From TMED88 sp964515335 (GTDB lineage: Bacteria; Myxococcota_A; UBA9160; UBA4427): a DNA stretch of 64,000 nucleotides. The stretch is taken from contig CAZETS010000002.1 in NCBI GenBank assembly GCA_964515335.1, positions 1-64,000 on the forward strand, written 5' to 3'. How positions within the stretch are numbered: the stretch's first letter is position 1; each line of letters begins with the position of its first letter. Below the pieces are notes generated by a model, which was not told the DNA's origin, ran no database searches, and saw only the letters and a list, made by a program, of their open reading frames with translations. The translations under genes were made by a program, and so were the position numbers. Positions 55,442 to 64,000 of the stretch are shown here, in pieces.

Positions 55442-56755
55442 TTACGGGGCCTCGTAGACCTCGGAATCGAGCTGGCCTTCGCCGCGGGCGACGATGCAGG
55501 TGACGGCGGCGTCGCCCGTGATGTTGACCGCCGTGCGGACCATGTCGAGCAGGCGGTCGACGCCGATGATCAGCGCGATGCCCTCGACGGGCAGGCCCAC
55601 CTGGCGCAGCACCATGGCGAGCATGATGAGCCCGACCCCCGGCACCCCCGCGGTGCCGATCGAGGCGAGGGTCGCCGTCAGGACGACGGTGAGGTACTGG
55701 GCCATGCTCAGGTCGAACCCGTAGGCCTGGGCGATGAAGGCCGTGGCGACGCCCTGCATGATGGCCGTGCCGTCCATGTTGATGGTGGCGCCGAGCGGGA
55801 CGGTGAACGACGCGATGCTGTTGTGGACGCCGAGCCGGCCCTCGGCGGTCTCCAGGGTGACCGGCAGGGTGGCATTGCTGCTCGCCGTGCTGAACGCGAA
55901 GGAGACCGGCGCGCGCATCTTGCGTAGAAAAGTCCGCGGATCGAGCCCCGACAGGCCCCGCAAGAGCAGCGGATAGACGACCAGGCCGTGGAAGAGCAAC
56001 ACGCCGAGGACCACGAAGAAGTAGTTGGCCAGCTGCACGATCGCGCCCAGACCCTGCTCGGCGAAGATCCGGGCGAGCAGACAGAAGACCCCGTAGGGCG
56101 CGAGTTCCATCAGCAGCGTGACGAGCCGCAGCACCACCTTGTTGAGGTCGCCGAACACCGCGAGCAGCCGGCGGCCGGGCTCGCCCGAGAGGGTCATCGC
56201 AAAGCCGAACAGCAGCGCGAAGACGATGATCTGCAGCATGCTGCCTTCCGCCATCGAGCGGATCGGATTGCTCGGGAAGATGTTGATCAGCGTCTCCGCC
56301 AGGCCCGGCGGCTCGCTGCCGACGAACTCGAGATCGGTCGGCAGCTCGAGCCCCTCCCCCGGGCGCACCATGCCGGCCACCGAGACCGCCACCGTGATCG
56401 CGATCGCGGTGGTCGTGAGGTAGAGGCCAAGCGTCTTGCCGCCGATCCGGCCCAGGCGCGAGAGATCTTCGAGCGACGCCGAGCCGCACACCAGCGAGAC
56501 GAACACCAGGGGCACGACCAGCAGCTTCAGGCTGTTGATGAAGATCTCACCGACGACGTAGAAGAGTCCGTCGACGAGCGCCGCGCGGACGCCGCGCTCG
56601 ATCGGCCCGCCCGGCTCCATCCCGAAGGCGAAGAGCATGTTCAGGACGACGCCCAGCACGAGGCCCGCCGACATCCCGATCACGATGCGCTGGGTGAGAC
56701 TCAGCCGATCGCTCGACTGACCTTGCGGCTCGAGGCCGATGCTGGGCTCACTCAC
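55442..56755 (-). CDS. Dicarboxylate/amino acid:cation symporter (DAACS family)
   Basis: A 437-residue transporter of the GltP/DctA/SstT family. The hairpin-1 serine-rich loop appears as STASSNATLP, and helix 7 has the NMDGTA sodium site in GATINMDGTAIMQG; PGVGLIMLA forms hairpin 2. Eight membrane helices plus two re-entrant loops are expected. The start is GTG with GGGGGAGG upstream. It imports glutamate, aspartate or C4-dicarboxylates with Na+ or H+; the motif does not decide which. Confidence 0.92.
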   Translation of the reverse strand: MSEPSIGLEPQGQSSDRLSLTQRIVIGMSAGLVLGVVLNMLFAFGMEPGGPIERGVRAALVDGLFYVVGEIFINSLKLLVVPLVFVSLVCGSASLEDLSRLGRIGGKTLGLYLTTTAIAITVAVSVAGMVRPGEGLELPTDLEFVGSEPPGLAETLINIFPSNPIRSMAEGSMLQIIVFALLFGFAMTLSGEPGRRLLAVFGDLNKVVLRLVTLLMELAPYGVFCLLARIFAEQGLGAIVQLANYFFVVLGVLLFHGLVVYPLLLRGLSGLDPRTFLRKMRAPVSFAFSTASSNATLPVTLETAEGRLGVHNSIASFTVPLGATINMDGTAIMQGVATAFIAQAYGFDLSMAQYLTVVLTATLASIGTAGVPGVGLIMLAMVLRQVGLPVEGIALIIGVDRLLDMVRTAVNITGDAAVTCIVARGEGQLDSEVYEAP

Positions 56756-56879
56756 GCGTAGCGCCTCCCCCTGCCTGGACGCGGCGGAGCATAACGGGCC
56801 ACCCGGGCCCGATCATGCTCGTCCGGCGGCCGCGAAACGCTCGGCCGGCAGCGGCGGGACCGGCCCATCGGCGAGCCCG

Positions 56880-57530
56880 CTACGCGCCTCCGCCCGGCCC
56901 GAGAGCCGCGCGGATCGCCGGGGCGAGGCGCTCCAGGGCGCGCCCGCGATGCGAGATCCGGTCCTTCTCGTCCGCGGACAGCTCGGCCATCGAGCACGCG
57001 TAGCCTTCGGGCACGAAGACGGGGTCGTAGCCGAAGCCGCCCTCGCCGCGAGGCGCCGCCAGGATCCGCCCGGAGCAGACGCCGACGGCGGTCTCGACGC
57101 GTCCGTCCGGCGTGGCCAGGGAGGCGTGGCAGACGAAGCGCGCCCCCCGCTCGGCCTCCGGGCGGTCGCCGATCTCCTCGAGCAGGCGCGCCACCCGGCC
57201 GGCATCGTCGAGGTCCGGCCCGCCGTAGCGGGCCGAGCGCGGTCCGGGGCGCCCGCCGAGCGCGTCGACCTCGAGCCCCGAGTCGTCCGCGACTGCCAGC
57301 GACCCGGTCTGCGCGGCCACGGCCCGCGCCTTGGCGGCGGCGTTGGCCGCGTAGTCGTCGCCCTCCTCGGGCAGCTCGACCGGCCCGCACTCGGAGAGCG
57401 CACACACGCGCACCGGCAACCCGGCGAGCAGGGCCGAGATCTCGCGCACCTTGCCGGGATTCGAGCTGCCGACCACCAGCCGCGGCCCTGCCTCGGCGGC
57501 GGCGCCCTCCCCGCTGCCCGGCGGACTCAT
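56880..57530 (-). CDS. rdgB: XTP/dITP pyrophosphatase (RdgB/HAM1)
   Basis: A 216-residue house-cleaning nucleotide pyrophosphatase that removes ITP, dITP and XTP. VVGSSNPGKVREI is the substrate-phosphate motif, ADDSGLEVDALGG and GPRSARYGG follow, and the C-terminal FGYDPVFVPEGY and ISHRGRAL bind the base. The ATG overlaps the rph stop by 4 nt. The rph-rdgB pairing is common in bacteria. The N-terminus is slightly extended. Confidence 0.95.
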   Translation of the reverse strand: MSPPGSGEGAAAEAGPRLVVGSSNPGKVREISALLAGLPVRVCALSECGPVELPEEGDDYAANAAAKARAVAAQTGSLAVADDSGLEVDALGGRPGPRSARYGGPDLDDAGRVARLLEEIGDRPEAERGARFVCHASLATPDGRVETAVGVCSGRILAAPRGEGGFGYDPVFVPEGYACSMAELSADEKDRISHRGRALERLAPAIRAALGPGGGA

Positions 57531-58264
57531 CCGCCCGGGGTCGGTGCCACGGCATCGACTGCCTTGCGCTGGATGCGCGTGATCTCCTCGATGCCGTGCA
57601 GCGCCAGGTCGGTCAGCTCAGCGAGCTGCTCGCGCGAGAAGGTGCCGCCCTCGCCCGTGCCCTGCACCTCGACGAAGCGACCGCTGCCGGTCGCCACGAC
57701 GTTCATGTCGACCTCCGCCCTGGCGTCCTCCTCGTAGGGCAGGTCGAGACGCGGCTGGCCGTCCACGATGCCCACGGAGATCGCCGCCACGCTATCGGCG
57801 AGGGGGTCGCGGGCGAGCACGCCGCGCGCCCGCAGCCGCTCACACGCCACGGCGAGCGCCACCCAGGCGCCGGTGATGGAGGCCGTGCGCGTGCCGCCGT
57901 CGGCCTGCAGGACGTCGCAGTCGATCCACAGCGTGCGCTCGCCGAGGGCCAGCATGTCGACGACCGCCCGCAGACTGCGGCCGATCAGCCGCTGGATCTC
58001 CATAGTGCGCCCGGAGAGCCGGCCGCGGGCGGCCTCGCGGTCGTTGCGCGTGTCGGTGGACGCGGGAAGCATCGAATACTCGGCGGTCACCCAGCCCTCG
58101 CCGCGCCCCTTCAGCCAGCGCGGCACGCCGAGCTCCTCGGAGACCGTGCAGAGCACGCGGGTGCGGCCCATCGAGCACAACACCGAGGCCAGAGGGTTGT
58201 CGATGAAGTCGACCTCGAGCACGAGGTCGCGCAACTGGTCGCCTGCCCTGCCGTCACTTCTCAT
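57527..58264 (-). CDS. rph: Ribonuclease PH
   Basis: A 245-residue phosphorolytic exoribonuclease that trims tRNA 3' ends. It has GRTRVLCTVSEE, GRGEGWVTAEYSMLPAST, the phosphate-binding GRTMEIQRLIGRSLRAV and DVLQADGGTRTASITGA. The ATG at 58264 begins the family start (MRSDGRAGDQLR) and has GGAGTGAG before it; the open frame reaches further upstream. It follows the murein amidase stop by 4 nt and overlaps rdgB. Confidence 0.95.
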   Translation of the reverse strand: MRSDGRAGDQLRDLVLEVDFIDNPLASVLCSMGRTRVLCTVSEELGVPRWLKGRGEGWVTAEYSMLPASTDTRNDREAARGRLSGRTMEIQRLIGRSLRAVVDMLALGERTLWIDCDVLQADGGTRTASITGAWVALAVACERLRARGVLARDPLADSVAAISVGIVDGQPRLDLPYEEDARAEVDMNVVATGSGRFVEVQGTGEGGTFSREQLAELTDLALHGIEEITRIQRKAVDAVAPTPGG

Positions 58265-58268
58265 CCGC

Positions 58269-59132
58269 TCACTCCACGCGCCGTGGCGAGTCGGCGCGGT
58301 CGAGGCCGCCCAGCCGCGACACCTCGCCGTTGCCGCGCCGCGCATCGTATCGCTTCCCGAACGCAAGGACTGCCCGGGCCACGGCGCCGGCGATTGCGTC
58401 GCGGTGGTCGTCGACGCGCAGGGCGCGCTCGTCGTCCGGATTGCTGAGGAAGCCGATCTCGATCAGCGCCGCCGGCATCTGCACGCCCATCAGCACGACG
58501 AACGGGGCCTGCTTGACGCCCCGCGTACCGGCGCCGCGCACGACCGACAGCTCGTGCTGCACGAGCTTCGAGAACTCGCTCGAGCCGGCCATGTGCTCGC
58601 TCACCATCATGTCCCCGAGCAGCGCCACCAGCGGGTCGGCGCTCGGCCGTGTGGGAGACGCCTCGCGGAAGGCCTCGTTCTCACGATCGGCCACACGCCG
58701 GGCCGCCTCGTCGCTGGCGTCGAGGGACACGAAGAAGGTCTCGATTCCACTCGGGCCCGGGGTCGGCGCCGAGTTCGCGTGGATCGACACGAACAGGTCT
58801 CCGCGGGCGTCGTTGGCGAGCGACGTCCGCACCTCGAGCGGCACGAAGCGGTCGTCCGTGCGGGTCAGCACGACCTTCAGCCCATCCGCGCGCAGGCGCT
58901 TGGCGACCCGCTCGGAGATGTCGAGCACGAGTTCCTTCTCGGCGAGCCCGCGCGCGCCGAGGGCGCCCTCGTCGTCACCGCCGTGCCCCGGATCGACCAC
59001 CACGGTGTCGAAGCGGTCGCGCTCCAGCTCGTCGGCCAGAGCAGCGGCCGAAGCCCCTGACAGCCACGCGCACGCCATGCAGATCGCCGCACCGAGCTGG
59101 CGCCCGGAGCGGACGAAGCGGACACCGCCCAC
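58269..59132 (-). CDS. N-acetylmuramoyl-L-alanine amidase (Amidase_3)
   Basis: A 287-residue exported peptidoglycan amidase. A signal peptide spans about 1-33 (basic, then a hydrophobic core ending in ASAAALA). The zinc-binding set is visible: VDPGHGG (His), a Glu in AEKELVLD, SIHANS (His) and the catalytic Glu in ALIEIGFLSN. No AMIN or SPOR domain is present, so it is the short form. GTG start with GAGGGGG upstream. It is cotranscribed with rph and rdgB. Confidence 0.93.
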   Translation of the reverse strand: MGGVRFVRSGRQLGAAICMACAWLSGASAAALADELERDRFDTVVVDPGHGGDDEGALGARGLAEKELVLDISERVAKRLRADGLKVVLTRTDDRFVPLEVRTSLANDARGDLFVSIHANSAPTPGPSGIETFFVSLDASDEAARRVADRENEAFREASPTRPSADPLVALLGDMMVSEHMAGSSEFSKLVQHELSVVRGAGTRGVKQAPFVVLMGVQMPAALIEIGFLSNPDDERALRVDDHRDAIAGAVARAVLAFGKRYDARRGNGEVSRLGGLDRADSPRRVE

Positions 59133-59180
59133 CGCTACCCCCTCTCACCCACACCACGGTACCACGGCGCCCGCACCGCT

Positions 59181-60089
59181 TCAGCGCGACTCGCGCGCGT
59201 AGGGCTTGCCGAGGTCGCCCGGCGCCAGGCTGCGGCCGGCGGCGACGGCCAGCACCAGCAGCGTGAGCAGGTAGGGAAGCATCAGGGTCAGCTGGTAGGG
59301 AAGCGCCGTCCCCCGCGCCTGCAGGCGATGCTGCAGCGCCGTCGCCGCGCCGAAGAAGAGCGCTGCGCCGAGCACGCCGACCGGTCGCCAGCGCCCGAAG
59401 ATCACGATCGTCAGCGCGATGAATCCGCGCCCGGCCGTCATGCCCTCGGTGAACGTGTTCGACTGCAGGAGCGAAAGCGACGACCCCGCCACGCCGGCGA
59501 GGGCTGCTCCGCAAACAACCGCCAGCCAACGCGTTCGCGCCACCGACACGCCCTGTGCGTCCGCGGCGCGGGCCGACTCGCCGACCGCGCGCAGACGCAG
59601 CCCCGGACGCGTGCGCCGCAGCCACAGGGCCAGCAGGGGCGTGAGCAGCAGAGCGAGATAGACCAGCCCGCTCTGTCGGAAGAGCACCGGGCCGATCACC
59701 GGCAGGTCCGACAGGAGCGGCACCACGAGCGGCTCGAGGATCTGCCCCGTCGGCACCGCGCCGCCGTAGAGGGCACGGGCGAGCAGCCCCGTGGCCCCGA
59801 GGGCGAGCAGGTTCACGGCGGTGCCGACGACGATCTGATCGGCCCGCCGCCCGACCGTGAACCAGGCGAACAGCACGCCGACGCCGGCGGCGACGAGCGC
59901 CGCACCCACCACGCCGAGGGCTGCCGATCCGGTCGCCACGCCCACCGCGAACCCCGCGAAGGCTCCGCAGAGCATCATGCCCTCGGTGCCGATGTTGATG
60001 ACGCCTGCGCGTTCGACGATCAGCTCGCCGAGCGCGGCGAGCAGGAGCGGCAGCGCGAGCCGCAGCGACGCCTCGAGGAGCGCCTCCAT
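59181..60089 (-). CDS. BMP-type ABC importer permease (NupQ/YufQ-like)
   Basis: A 302-residue permease of the BPD_transp_2 (RbsC-like) family with 8-9 hydrophobic helices. The N-terminal ALPLLLAALGELIVERAGVINIGTEGMML is the conserved helix-loop segment of YufQ/NupQ-type proteins. The ATG directly follows the stop of the partner permease without a gap. It is the last gene of the importer set. Nucleosides or purine-like ligands are the usual cargo. Confidence 0.9.
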   Translation of the reverse strand: MEALLEASLRLALPLLLAALGELIVERAGVINIGTEGMMLCGAFAGFAVGVATGSAALGVVGAALVAAGVGVLFAWFTVGRRADQIVVGTAVNLLALGATGLLARALYGGAVPTGQILEPLVVPLLSDLPVIGPVLFRQSGLVYLALLLTPLLALWLRRTRPGLRLRAVGESARAADAQGVSVARTRWLAVVCGAALAGVAGSSLSLLQSNTFTEGMTAGRGFIALTIVIFGRWRPVGVLGAALFFGAATALQHRLQARGTALPYQLTLMLPYLLTLLVLAVAAGRSLAPGDLGKPYARESR

Positions 60090-61166
60090 CTATGCCGCCT
60101 CCCTGGCGCCCGCCGGCGTCGCTGCGCCCGGCACGCGGGGTGCGCGCCGGCCGAGCGCGAGTCCGATCGACAGCAGGATCACCACGCCCTTCACCACGTC
60201 CGTGGCGACCGCCGGCACACCGGCGATGCGCTGCATCGCCCCGCCGCCGGCTTCGAGCACGCCGAAGAAGAGCGCCGACGGAATCACCGCCAGCGGATGC
60301 AGACGCGCCAGCAGGGCCACCGCGATCGCCGTGTACCCGTAGCCGGGCGAGAGCGTCTCGAAGAGACGCCCGGTGACGCCCGCGACCTCGATGCCCCCGG
60401 CGACGCCGGCCAGGGCGCCCGCCCCCGCCAGTGTGAGCACGAGCTGCCGGTCGGGGGCGATGCCCGCGAAGCGGGCTGCGGCCGGAGAGAGCCCGACCGC
60501 CCTCATGCGGAAGCCGATCGCCGTGCGGAAGAGCAGATAGCCACTGGCCAGCGCCAGCCCGAACGCCAGCGGTATGCCGAGGTGCAGGCGCCCGAGCGCC
60601 GGCAGCCGAAAGCCCGCCGCGAACGCGTCCGACTGGGGATACGCGCCGGTCGATTCCTGGAGCGACCCGTGCACGGCGAGCGAGACGAGCTGCAGGGCGA
60701 CGAAGTTCAGCAGGATGGTCGAGATCACCTCGCTGACCCCGCGGCCCGCTCGGAGCGCCCCCGCGATGCCCGCCCACAGCGCGCCTCCGAGAGCGCTCGC
60801 AAGGAGGAGCGCGGGCACACCGATGGCGCCCGGCGCTTCGGGCCAGAGCCGGGTCGCCACGACCGTGGCGAGCAGAGCGCCGACGTAGAGCTGTCCTTCG
60901 GCGCCGATGTTCCACACCCCGCAGCGAAAGCAGAGCGCGACGGCGAGGCCCGTGAGCAGGAGCGGCGTGGCCTTCAGCAGCGTCGCGGTCAGGGCCGCCC
61001 CGCTTCCGAGGGCGCCCGCCAGCAACGCCCGCAGCGCCTCGACGGGCGAGTAGCCGAGCAGCGCCACGCTGCCACCCGCCACGACCACACCGATCGCCAC
61101 GGGCACGACCGCCCAGGCGAGGTCCGCCAGCGCCGTCTCGACACGCGCCCGCTCGCCTCCCGGCAT
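60090..61166 (-). CDS. BMP-type ABC importer permease (NupP/YufP-like)
   Basis: A 358-residue BPD_transp_2 permease, partner of the one at 59181-60089. The GVWNIGAEGQLYVGALLAT and GRGVSEVISTILLNFVALQL segments are typical of YufP/NupP. The ATG at 61166 overlaps the last base of the ATPase stop (TGATG); a TTG one codon earlier is also possible. About ten hydrophobic helices are seen. Confidence 0.9.
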   Translation of the reverse strand: MPGGERARVETALADLAWAVVPVAIGVVVAGGSVALLGYSPVEALRALLAGALGSGAALTATLLKATPLLLTGLAVALCFRCGVWNIGAEGQLYVGALLATVVATRLWPEAPGAIGVPALLLASALGGALWAGIAGALRAGRGVSEVISTILLNFVALQLVSLAVHGSLQESTGAYPQSDAFAAGFRLPALGRLHLGIPLAFGLALASGYLLFRTAIGFRMRAVGLSPAAARFAGIAPDRQLVLTLAGAGALAGVAGGIEVAGVTGRLFETLSPGYGYTAIAVALLARLHPLAVIPSALFFGVLEAGGGAMQRIAGVPAVATDVVKGVVILLSIGLALGRRAPRVPGAATPAGAREAA

Positions 61167-62704
61167 CAAGCGGCGTCCCCCTCGAGCATGACCGCCCCGA
61201 TATGAGCGCGATCCGCGCCGGGCGGCAGCTCGCGCAGACGGCCGCGGACGAGCACCGCCAGGCGGTCCGCCAGCGCCATCACCTCGTCGAGCTCGGTGGA
61301 GATCAGCAACACGCCGCCGCCGCGCGCCCGCACGGCCAGCAGTTGCTCGTGGACGAAGCGGGCCGAGCCGACGTCGAGTCCGCGGGTCGGATTGACGGCG
61401 ATCAGCAGCCGCGGCGTCTCGGCGAGCTCGCGCGCCACCGCGAGCTTCTGCGCGTTGCCGCCCGAGAGGGTCGCGATGTCGGCCTCCGGATCGTGGGGGG
61501 TGATGTCGAACGCGTCGATCGCCTCGCGGGTGGCGGCGCGGGCGGCGGCGGCGTCCAGACGCCCGGCCGGGAAGTACGGCGCCCCGTCCCGGCTGCTCTT
61601 CAGCACCCAGTTCTCCCAGAGCCGGAAGCCGGCCACCAACCCAGCGCGCTCGCGGTCGCCGGACACGTGCGCGGCCCCCGCGCCGCGAAGCGCCGCCACC
61701 CCCGGCTCTACCGGCACGCCAGCGACCTCCACCTCACCGGATTCGAGTGGGCGCACGCCCGCCAGCACCTCCTCGAGCTCGCGCTGACCGTTGCCGTCGA
61801 TGCCCGCGATGCCGACGATCTCGCCGCCCCGCACGGCCAGGTCGAGCTCGCGCAGCGCGCTGCCATCGCGCAGTCCGCGCGAGCTGACACCTTTCAGAGC
61901 CAGAAGCGCTGCGGCTCGGGCCGACCCGACCGACTGCGGGCGTTCGACGGCGGGCACCTCGCGACCGAGCATCAGCCGGCCGAGCTCCCGCGCATCGAGA
62001 TCCCGCGCCGGCAGCGTCGCCACCCGCTCGCCGCGGCGGAGCACACTCACACGATCCGCCAGCGCCTCCACCTCGTCGAGCTTGTGCGAGATGAAGATCA
62101 CGCCGCAGCCCTCGTCGCGCAGCCGTCGCAGGGCCGGAAAGAGCTCCTCGGTCTCGCCCGGCGTCAGCGCGGCGGTCGGCTCGTCGAGGATCAGCAGCCC
62201 GGCGCCGCGATCGAGGGCGCGTACGATTTCGGCGCGCTGCCGCTGGCCCACCGACAGCTCGTCGACCCGTGCGCGCGTGGGCACCTCGAGCCCGTAGCGC
62301 TCGCAGAGTGCACGCAGCCGCGCCGACGCGGCCCGCGGATCGAAGCCCGCGCCGCCCCGCGGATCGCCGAAGCGGAGATTCTCCTCGACCGTCATCGCAC
62401 CGACCAGCGTCGAGTGCTGGTGGACCATCGCGATGCCCGCCGCCGCCGCGGCCGCCGGACCGAAGCGCGAGAGGTCGACCGCTTCGCCGCCGAGCCGCAG
62501 GCGCCCGGCGTCGGGCCGCACCAGACCGATCAGCACGTTCATCAGCGTCGACTTGCCCGCACCGTTCTCGCCGAGCAGCGCGTGGATCTCGCGCGGCGCC
62601 ACCGACAGATCGACGCCGCGCAGCACTGGCCGCCCGGGCACGAAGGCCTTGTCGATCGCCTCGAGGACGACCGGCGCGGAGTCCTGCTCGCCCTGCCCGG
62701 TCAA
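61166..62704 (-). CDS. BMP-type ABC importer ATPase, double-domain
   Basis: A 512-residue ATPase with two nucleotide-binding domains, as in sugar and nucleoside importers (RbsA/NupO type). The first has GENGAGKST, a signature reading LSVGQRQR, and LILDEPTAALTP. The second has GIDGNGQRE, LSGGNAQK and a Walker B LLIAVNPTRGLD with Asn in place of the acid, the usual degenerate second site. No ATG fits; the TTG at 62704 gives the family length. An upstream ATG is out of frame. Confidence 0.9.
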   Translation of the reverse strand: MTGQGEQDSAPVVLEAIDKAFVPGRPVLRGVDLSVAPREIHALLGENGAGKSTLMNVLIGLVRPDAGRLRLGGEAVDLSRFGPAAAAAAGIAMVHQHSTLVGAMTVEENLRFGDPRGGAGFDPRAASARLRALCERYGLEVPTRARVDELSVGQRQRAEIVRALDRGAGLLILDEPTAALTPGETEELFPALRRLRDEGCGVIFISHKLDEVEALADRVSVLRRGERVATLPARDLDARELGRLMLGREVPAVERPQSVGSARAAALLALKGVSSRGLRDGSALRELDLAVRGGEIVGIAGIDGNGQRELEEVLAGVRPLESGEVEVAGVPVEPGVAALRGAGAAHVSGDRERAGLVAGFRLWENWVLKSSRDGAPYFPAGRLDAAAARAATREAIDAFDITPHDPEADIATLSGGNAQKLAVARELAETPRLLIAVNPTRGLDVGSARFVHEQLLAVRARGGGVLLISTELDEVMALADRLAVLVRGRLRELPPGADRAHIGAVMLEGDAA

Positions 62705-62778
62705 GAACCCCGCCGCCTTCGCGTCCGCATGGTCGCTCCCACTCCCTCCGGGCGAACGAGCCGCCCCGAGCGCCGAGG

Positions 62779-63813
62779 CTAGAAGTCGCCTCGCGGCACG
62801 ACGAGGGAGCCGTCGCGGATCTCGGCTTCGCGGGCCTTCAGCTCGGCATCCACCGCCTCGGGAATCCGCGAGGCGAGCGCCTCGTTGGGCTCGAGACGCA
62901 CGATGTCCTGGGCCATGCCCAACCGCAGCGGCTCGGCGACGAAGCGCCCGTCGTGCACGCGACGCGCCACCTCGACGAGAGCGCCGGGGATGTCGAGCGT
63001 GGCCGACGCAATCACCACCTCGGGCGCCATGCCGTTCTGGTTGCTGTTGGTCCCGAACGCGTAGGCGGGCGTGCCCGCGGCCGCGCGTTCGCCGACCGCC
63101 TGGAAGACGCCGCGTCCCGCCTCGTTGGCCTGGTGGATCAGGAAGTCGGCCCGCTCCTCGAGCAGCGCCAGGGCGGCCTCGCGAGCGGCGGCGGTGTCGT
63201 CGAAGTTGCCGATGAAGACTTCGCGCACCTCGACCCCGGGTCTCGCCGCCTCGGCGCCGGCCCGGAAGGCCCGGAAGGTGCTGCGGATCGAGGGCAGCTC
63301 GATGCCGCCGATCATGCCGAGCTTGCCGCTCGTGCTCATTCGACCCGCCAGGTAGCCACACAGATAGGTGGCCTGCTCGAGCTCGAAGACCATCGGGGCG
63401 ACGTTCTCGCGAACCGTGCTGCCGGAGGTCGTGATGAAGACGGTCTCCGGATACTCGGCGCCCACCGTCGCGGCGGCGTCCTGGTACTCGAAGCCATGTC
63501 CGAAGACCAGGTCGTAGCCGCGACTCGCGTAGTCGCGAAAGCTCTCCTCGAACTCGGCCGGGGTGCGCGTCTCGACGTGGGAGATCTCCGCGCCGAGCTC
63601 GTCACGGATGCGCTCGAGACCCGCCCAGGCGCCCGCGTTCCAGCCGCCGTCGGCGATCGAGCCGGGCGTCAGCAGCGCGACCCGAAAGCGATCGCCCGCC
63701 GGCTCCTCGGCCGAGCAGGCCACGAGGGCAAGCCCGGCGAGCACGCACGCGAAGACGGCCCGAAGACCCGGGCGGCCCGATCCGGGCCTCTCTGCGTAGC
63801 GGGTCGCGCGCAT
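62779..63813 (-). CDS. BMP family (PnrA-like) substrate-binding lipoprotein
   Basis: A 344-residue lipoprotein. A basic N-terminus and hydrophobic core end in the lipobox LVAC, with the lipidated Cys near 33. The mature part is the BMP/PnrA fold: FRVALLTPGSIADGGWNAGAW, DLVFGHGFEYQDAA, GKLGMIGGIELP and HQANEAGRGVFQA. It binds nucleosides in known members. It is the first gene of the importer operon and a 57-bp gap separates it from the edge gene. Confidence 0.93.
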   Translation of the reverse strand: MRATRYAERPGSGRPGLRAVFACVLAGLALVACSAEEPAGDRFRVALLTPGSIADGGWNAGAWAGLERIRDELGAEISHVETRTPAEFEESFRDYASRGYDLVFGHGFEYQDAAATVGAEYPETVFITTSGSTVRENVAPMVFELEQATYLCGYLAGRMSTSGKLGMIGGIELPSIRSTFRAFRAGAEAARPGVEVREVFIGNFDDTAAAREAALALLEERADFLIHQANEAGRGVFQAVGERAAAGTPAYAFGTNSNQNGMAPEVVIASATLDIPGALVEVARRVHDGRFVAEPLRLGMAQDIVRLEPNEALASRIPEAVDAELKAREAEIRDGSLVVPRGDF

Positions 63814-63870
63814 CGGGCCGCGAGTATCGGAGGCGTCGCGCTCTGCGTCAACGCGGCGAGCGCGCTCCCG

Positions 63871-64000
63871 CTACTCGTTGGCGGCCAGCGAGGTCGTCGA
63901 GCGCGGATCGTAGGGAAGCACCGTGTATTCGACGGTGTCGCTGAAGACCTTGATGGGAACCCAGCTCGGCAGCGCAGACATGCGCGGCATGCCGTGGGTC
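63871..64000 (-). CDS. Partial gene at right edge, C-terminal 42 residues, unidentified
   Basis: On the minus strand a frame open from the window edge ends in TAG at 63871-63873. The visible tail reads ...MPRMSALPSWVPIKVFSDTV and on to EYTVLPYDPRSTTSLAANE. Codon use is like the neighbours, with G/C third positions, and the position 57 bp upstream of the importer operon makes a real gene likely. I do not recognise the family from this fragment. Confidence 0.5.
   Translation of the reverse strand, partial: THGMPRMSALPSWVPIKVFSDTVEYTVLPYDPRSTTSLAANE

Noticed and set aside
61166..63361. Importer ATPase extended into the binding-protein gene
   Set aside because: The extension overlaps the complete lipoprotein gene in another frame; the family length is met from the TTG at 62704.

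Overview
The window is high-GC (roughly 70%) and densely packed, with short gaps, many 4-nt stop/start overlaps and frequent GTG/TTG starts. The core gene order (nadK-recN, an M23 peptidase next to secA and argJ, rpsB-tsf-pyrH-frr-uppS-dxr-rseP-tsaB, ilvC-pssA-leuA-leuB-usg-truA-rplM-rpsI) resembles what is known from deltaproteobacteria in the broad sense (Desulfobacterota, Myxococcota, Binatota-like lineages). With a PEP-CTERM protein, RseP, a LolCDE-like transporter and an outer-envelope style gene set, a Gram-negative environmental bacterium is the best reading. This assignment is inferred from synteny recalled from known genomes; no search was run.

Layout. 1-13.9 kb is accessory. It has the start of a transposase-like zinc-ribbon gene at the left edge, then a minus-strand run of amidohydrolase, PLP dehydratase, a three-gene FtsX/LolD-type ABC exporter, a methyltransferase and an amidase. 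After that come an enoyl-CoA hydratase/isomerase, a PEP-CTERM secreted protein, a GPH-type sugar/cation symporter, a cytochrome P450 and a phosphotriesterase-family hydrolase. 13.9-14.2 kb carries tRNA-Arg(CCG) and tRNA-Val(CAC). 14.2-40.8 kb is almost entirely minus-strand housekeeping: pyrG, rpsI/rplM, truA, a Usg-like protein, leuB, leuA, pssA, ilvC, tsaB, rseP, dxr, uppS, frr, pyrH, tsf, rpsB, argJ, secA, an M23 peptidase, an FHA protein, recN and nadK. rarA diverges from nadK.

42.3-49.9 kb looks like a lipid/acyl-CoA island. It contains a phytanoyl-CoA dioxygenase-family protein, a decayed Na/Pi cotransporter, an alpha/beta hydrolase, a fatty acid desaturase, and a minus-strand operon of an acetyl-CoA hydrolase/4-hydroxybutyrate CoA-transferase family protein, a ThDP enzyme of the oxalyl-CoA decarboxylase/2-hydroxyacyl-CoA lyase family and a CaiB/BaiF CoA-transferase. 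The combination suggests alpha-oxidation or another formyl-CoA-yielding route, and it is the most interesting candidate system here.

50.0-55.4 kb is a regulatory cluster: an HDOD protein, a PAS-GGDEF-EAL protein, a stand-alone CheX-like protein overlapping a PilZ protein, and an ECF sigma factor overlapping an NrsF-like membrane anti-sigma candidate. 55.4-64 kb has a dicarboxylate/amino-acid symporter, rdgB-rph, a murein amidase, and a complete BMP-type ABC importer in the order binding protein, ATPase, permease, permease. The 3' end of one more gene lies at the right edge.

Odd points include a Usg protein without the catalytic cysteine of aspartate-semialdehyde dehydrogenase, RseP with three PDZ domains, ribosomal protein S2 with long low-complexity tails, an uppS-dxr junction with no cdsA, a triple tandem repeat carrying the Shine-Dalgarno sequence of nadK, and a long structured leader before ilvC. 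I saw no CRISPR array, rRNA, prophage or complete insertion sequence.
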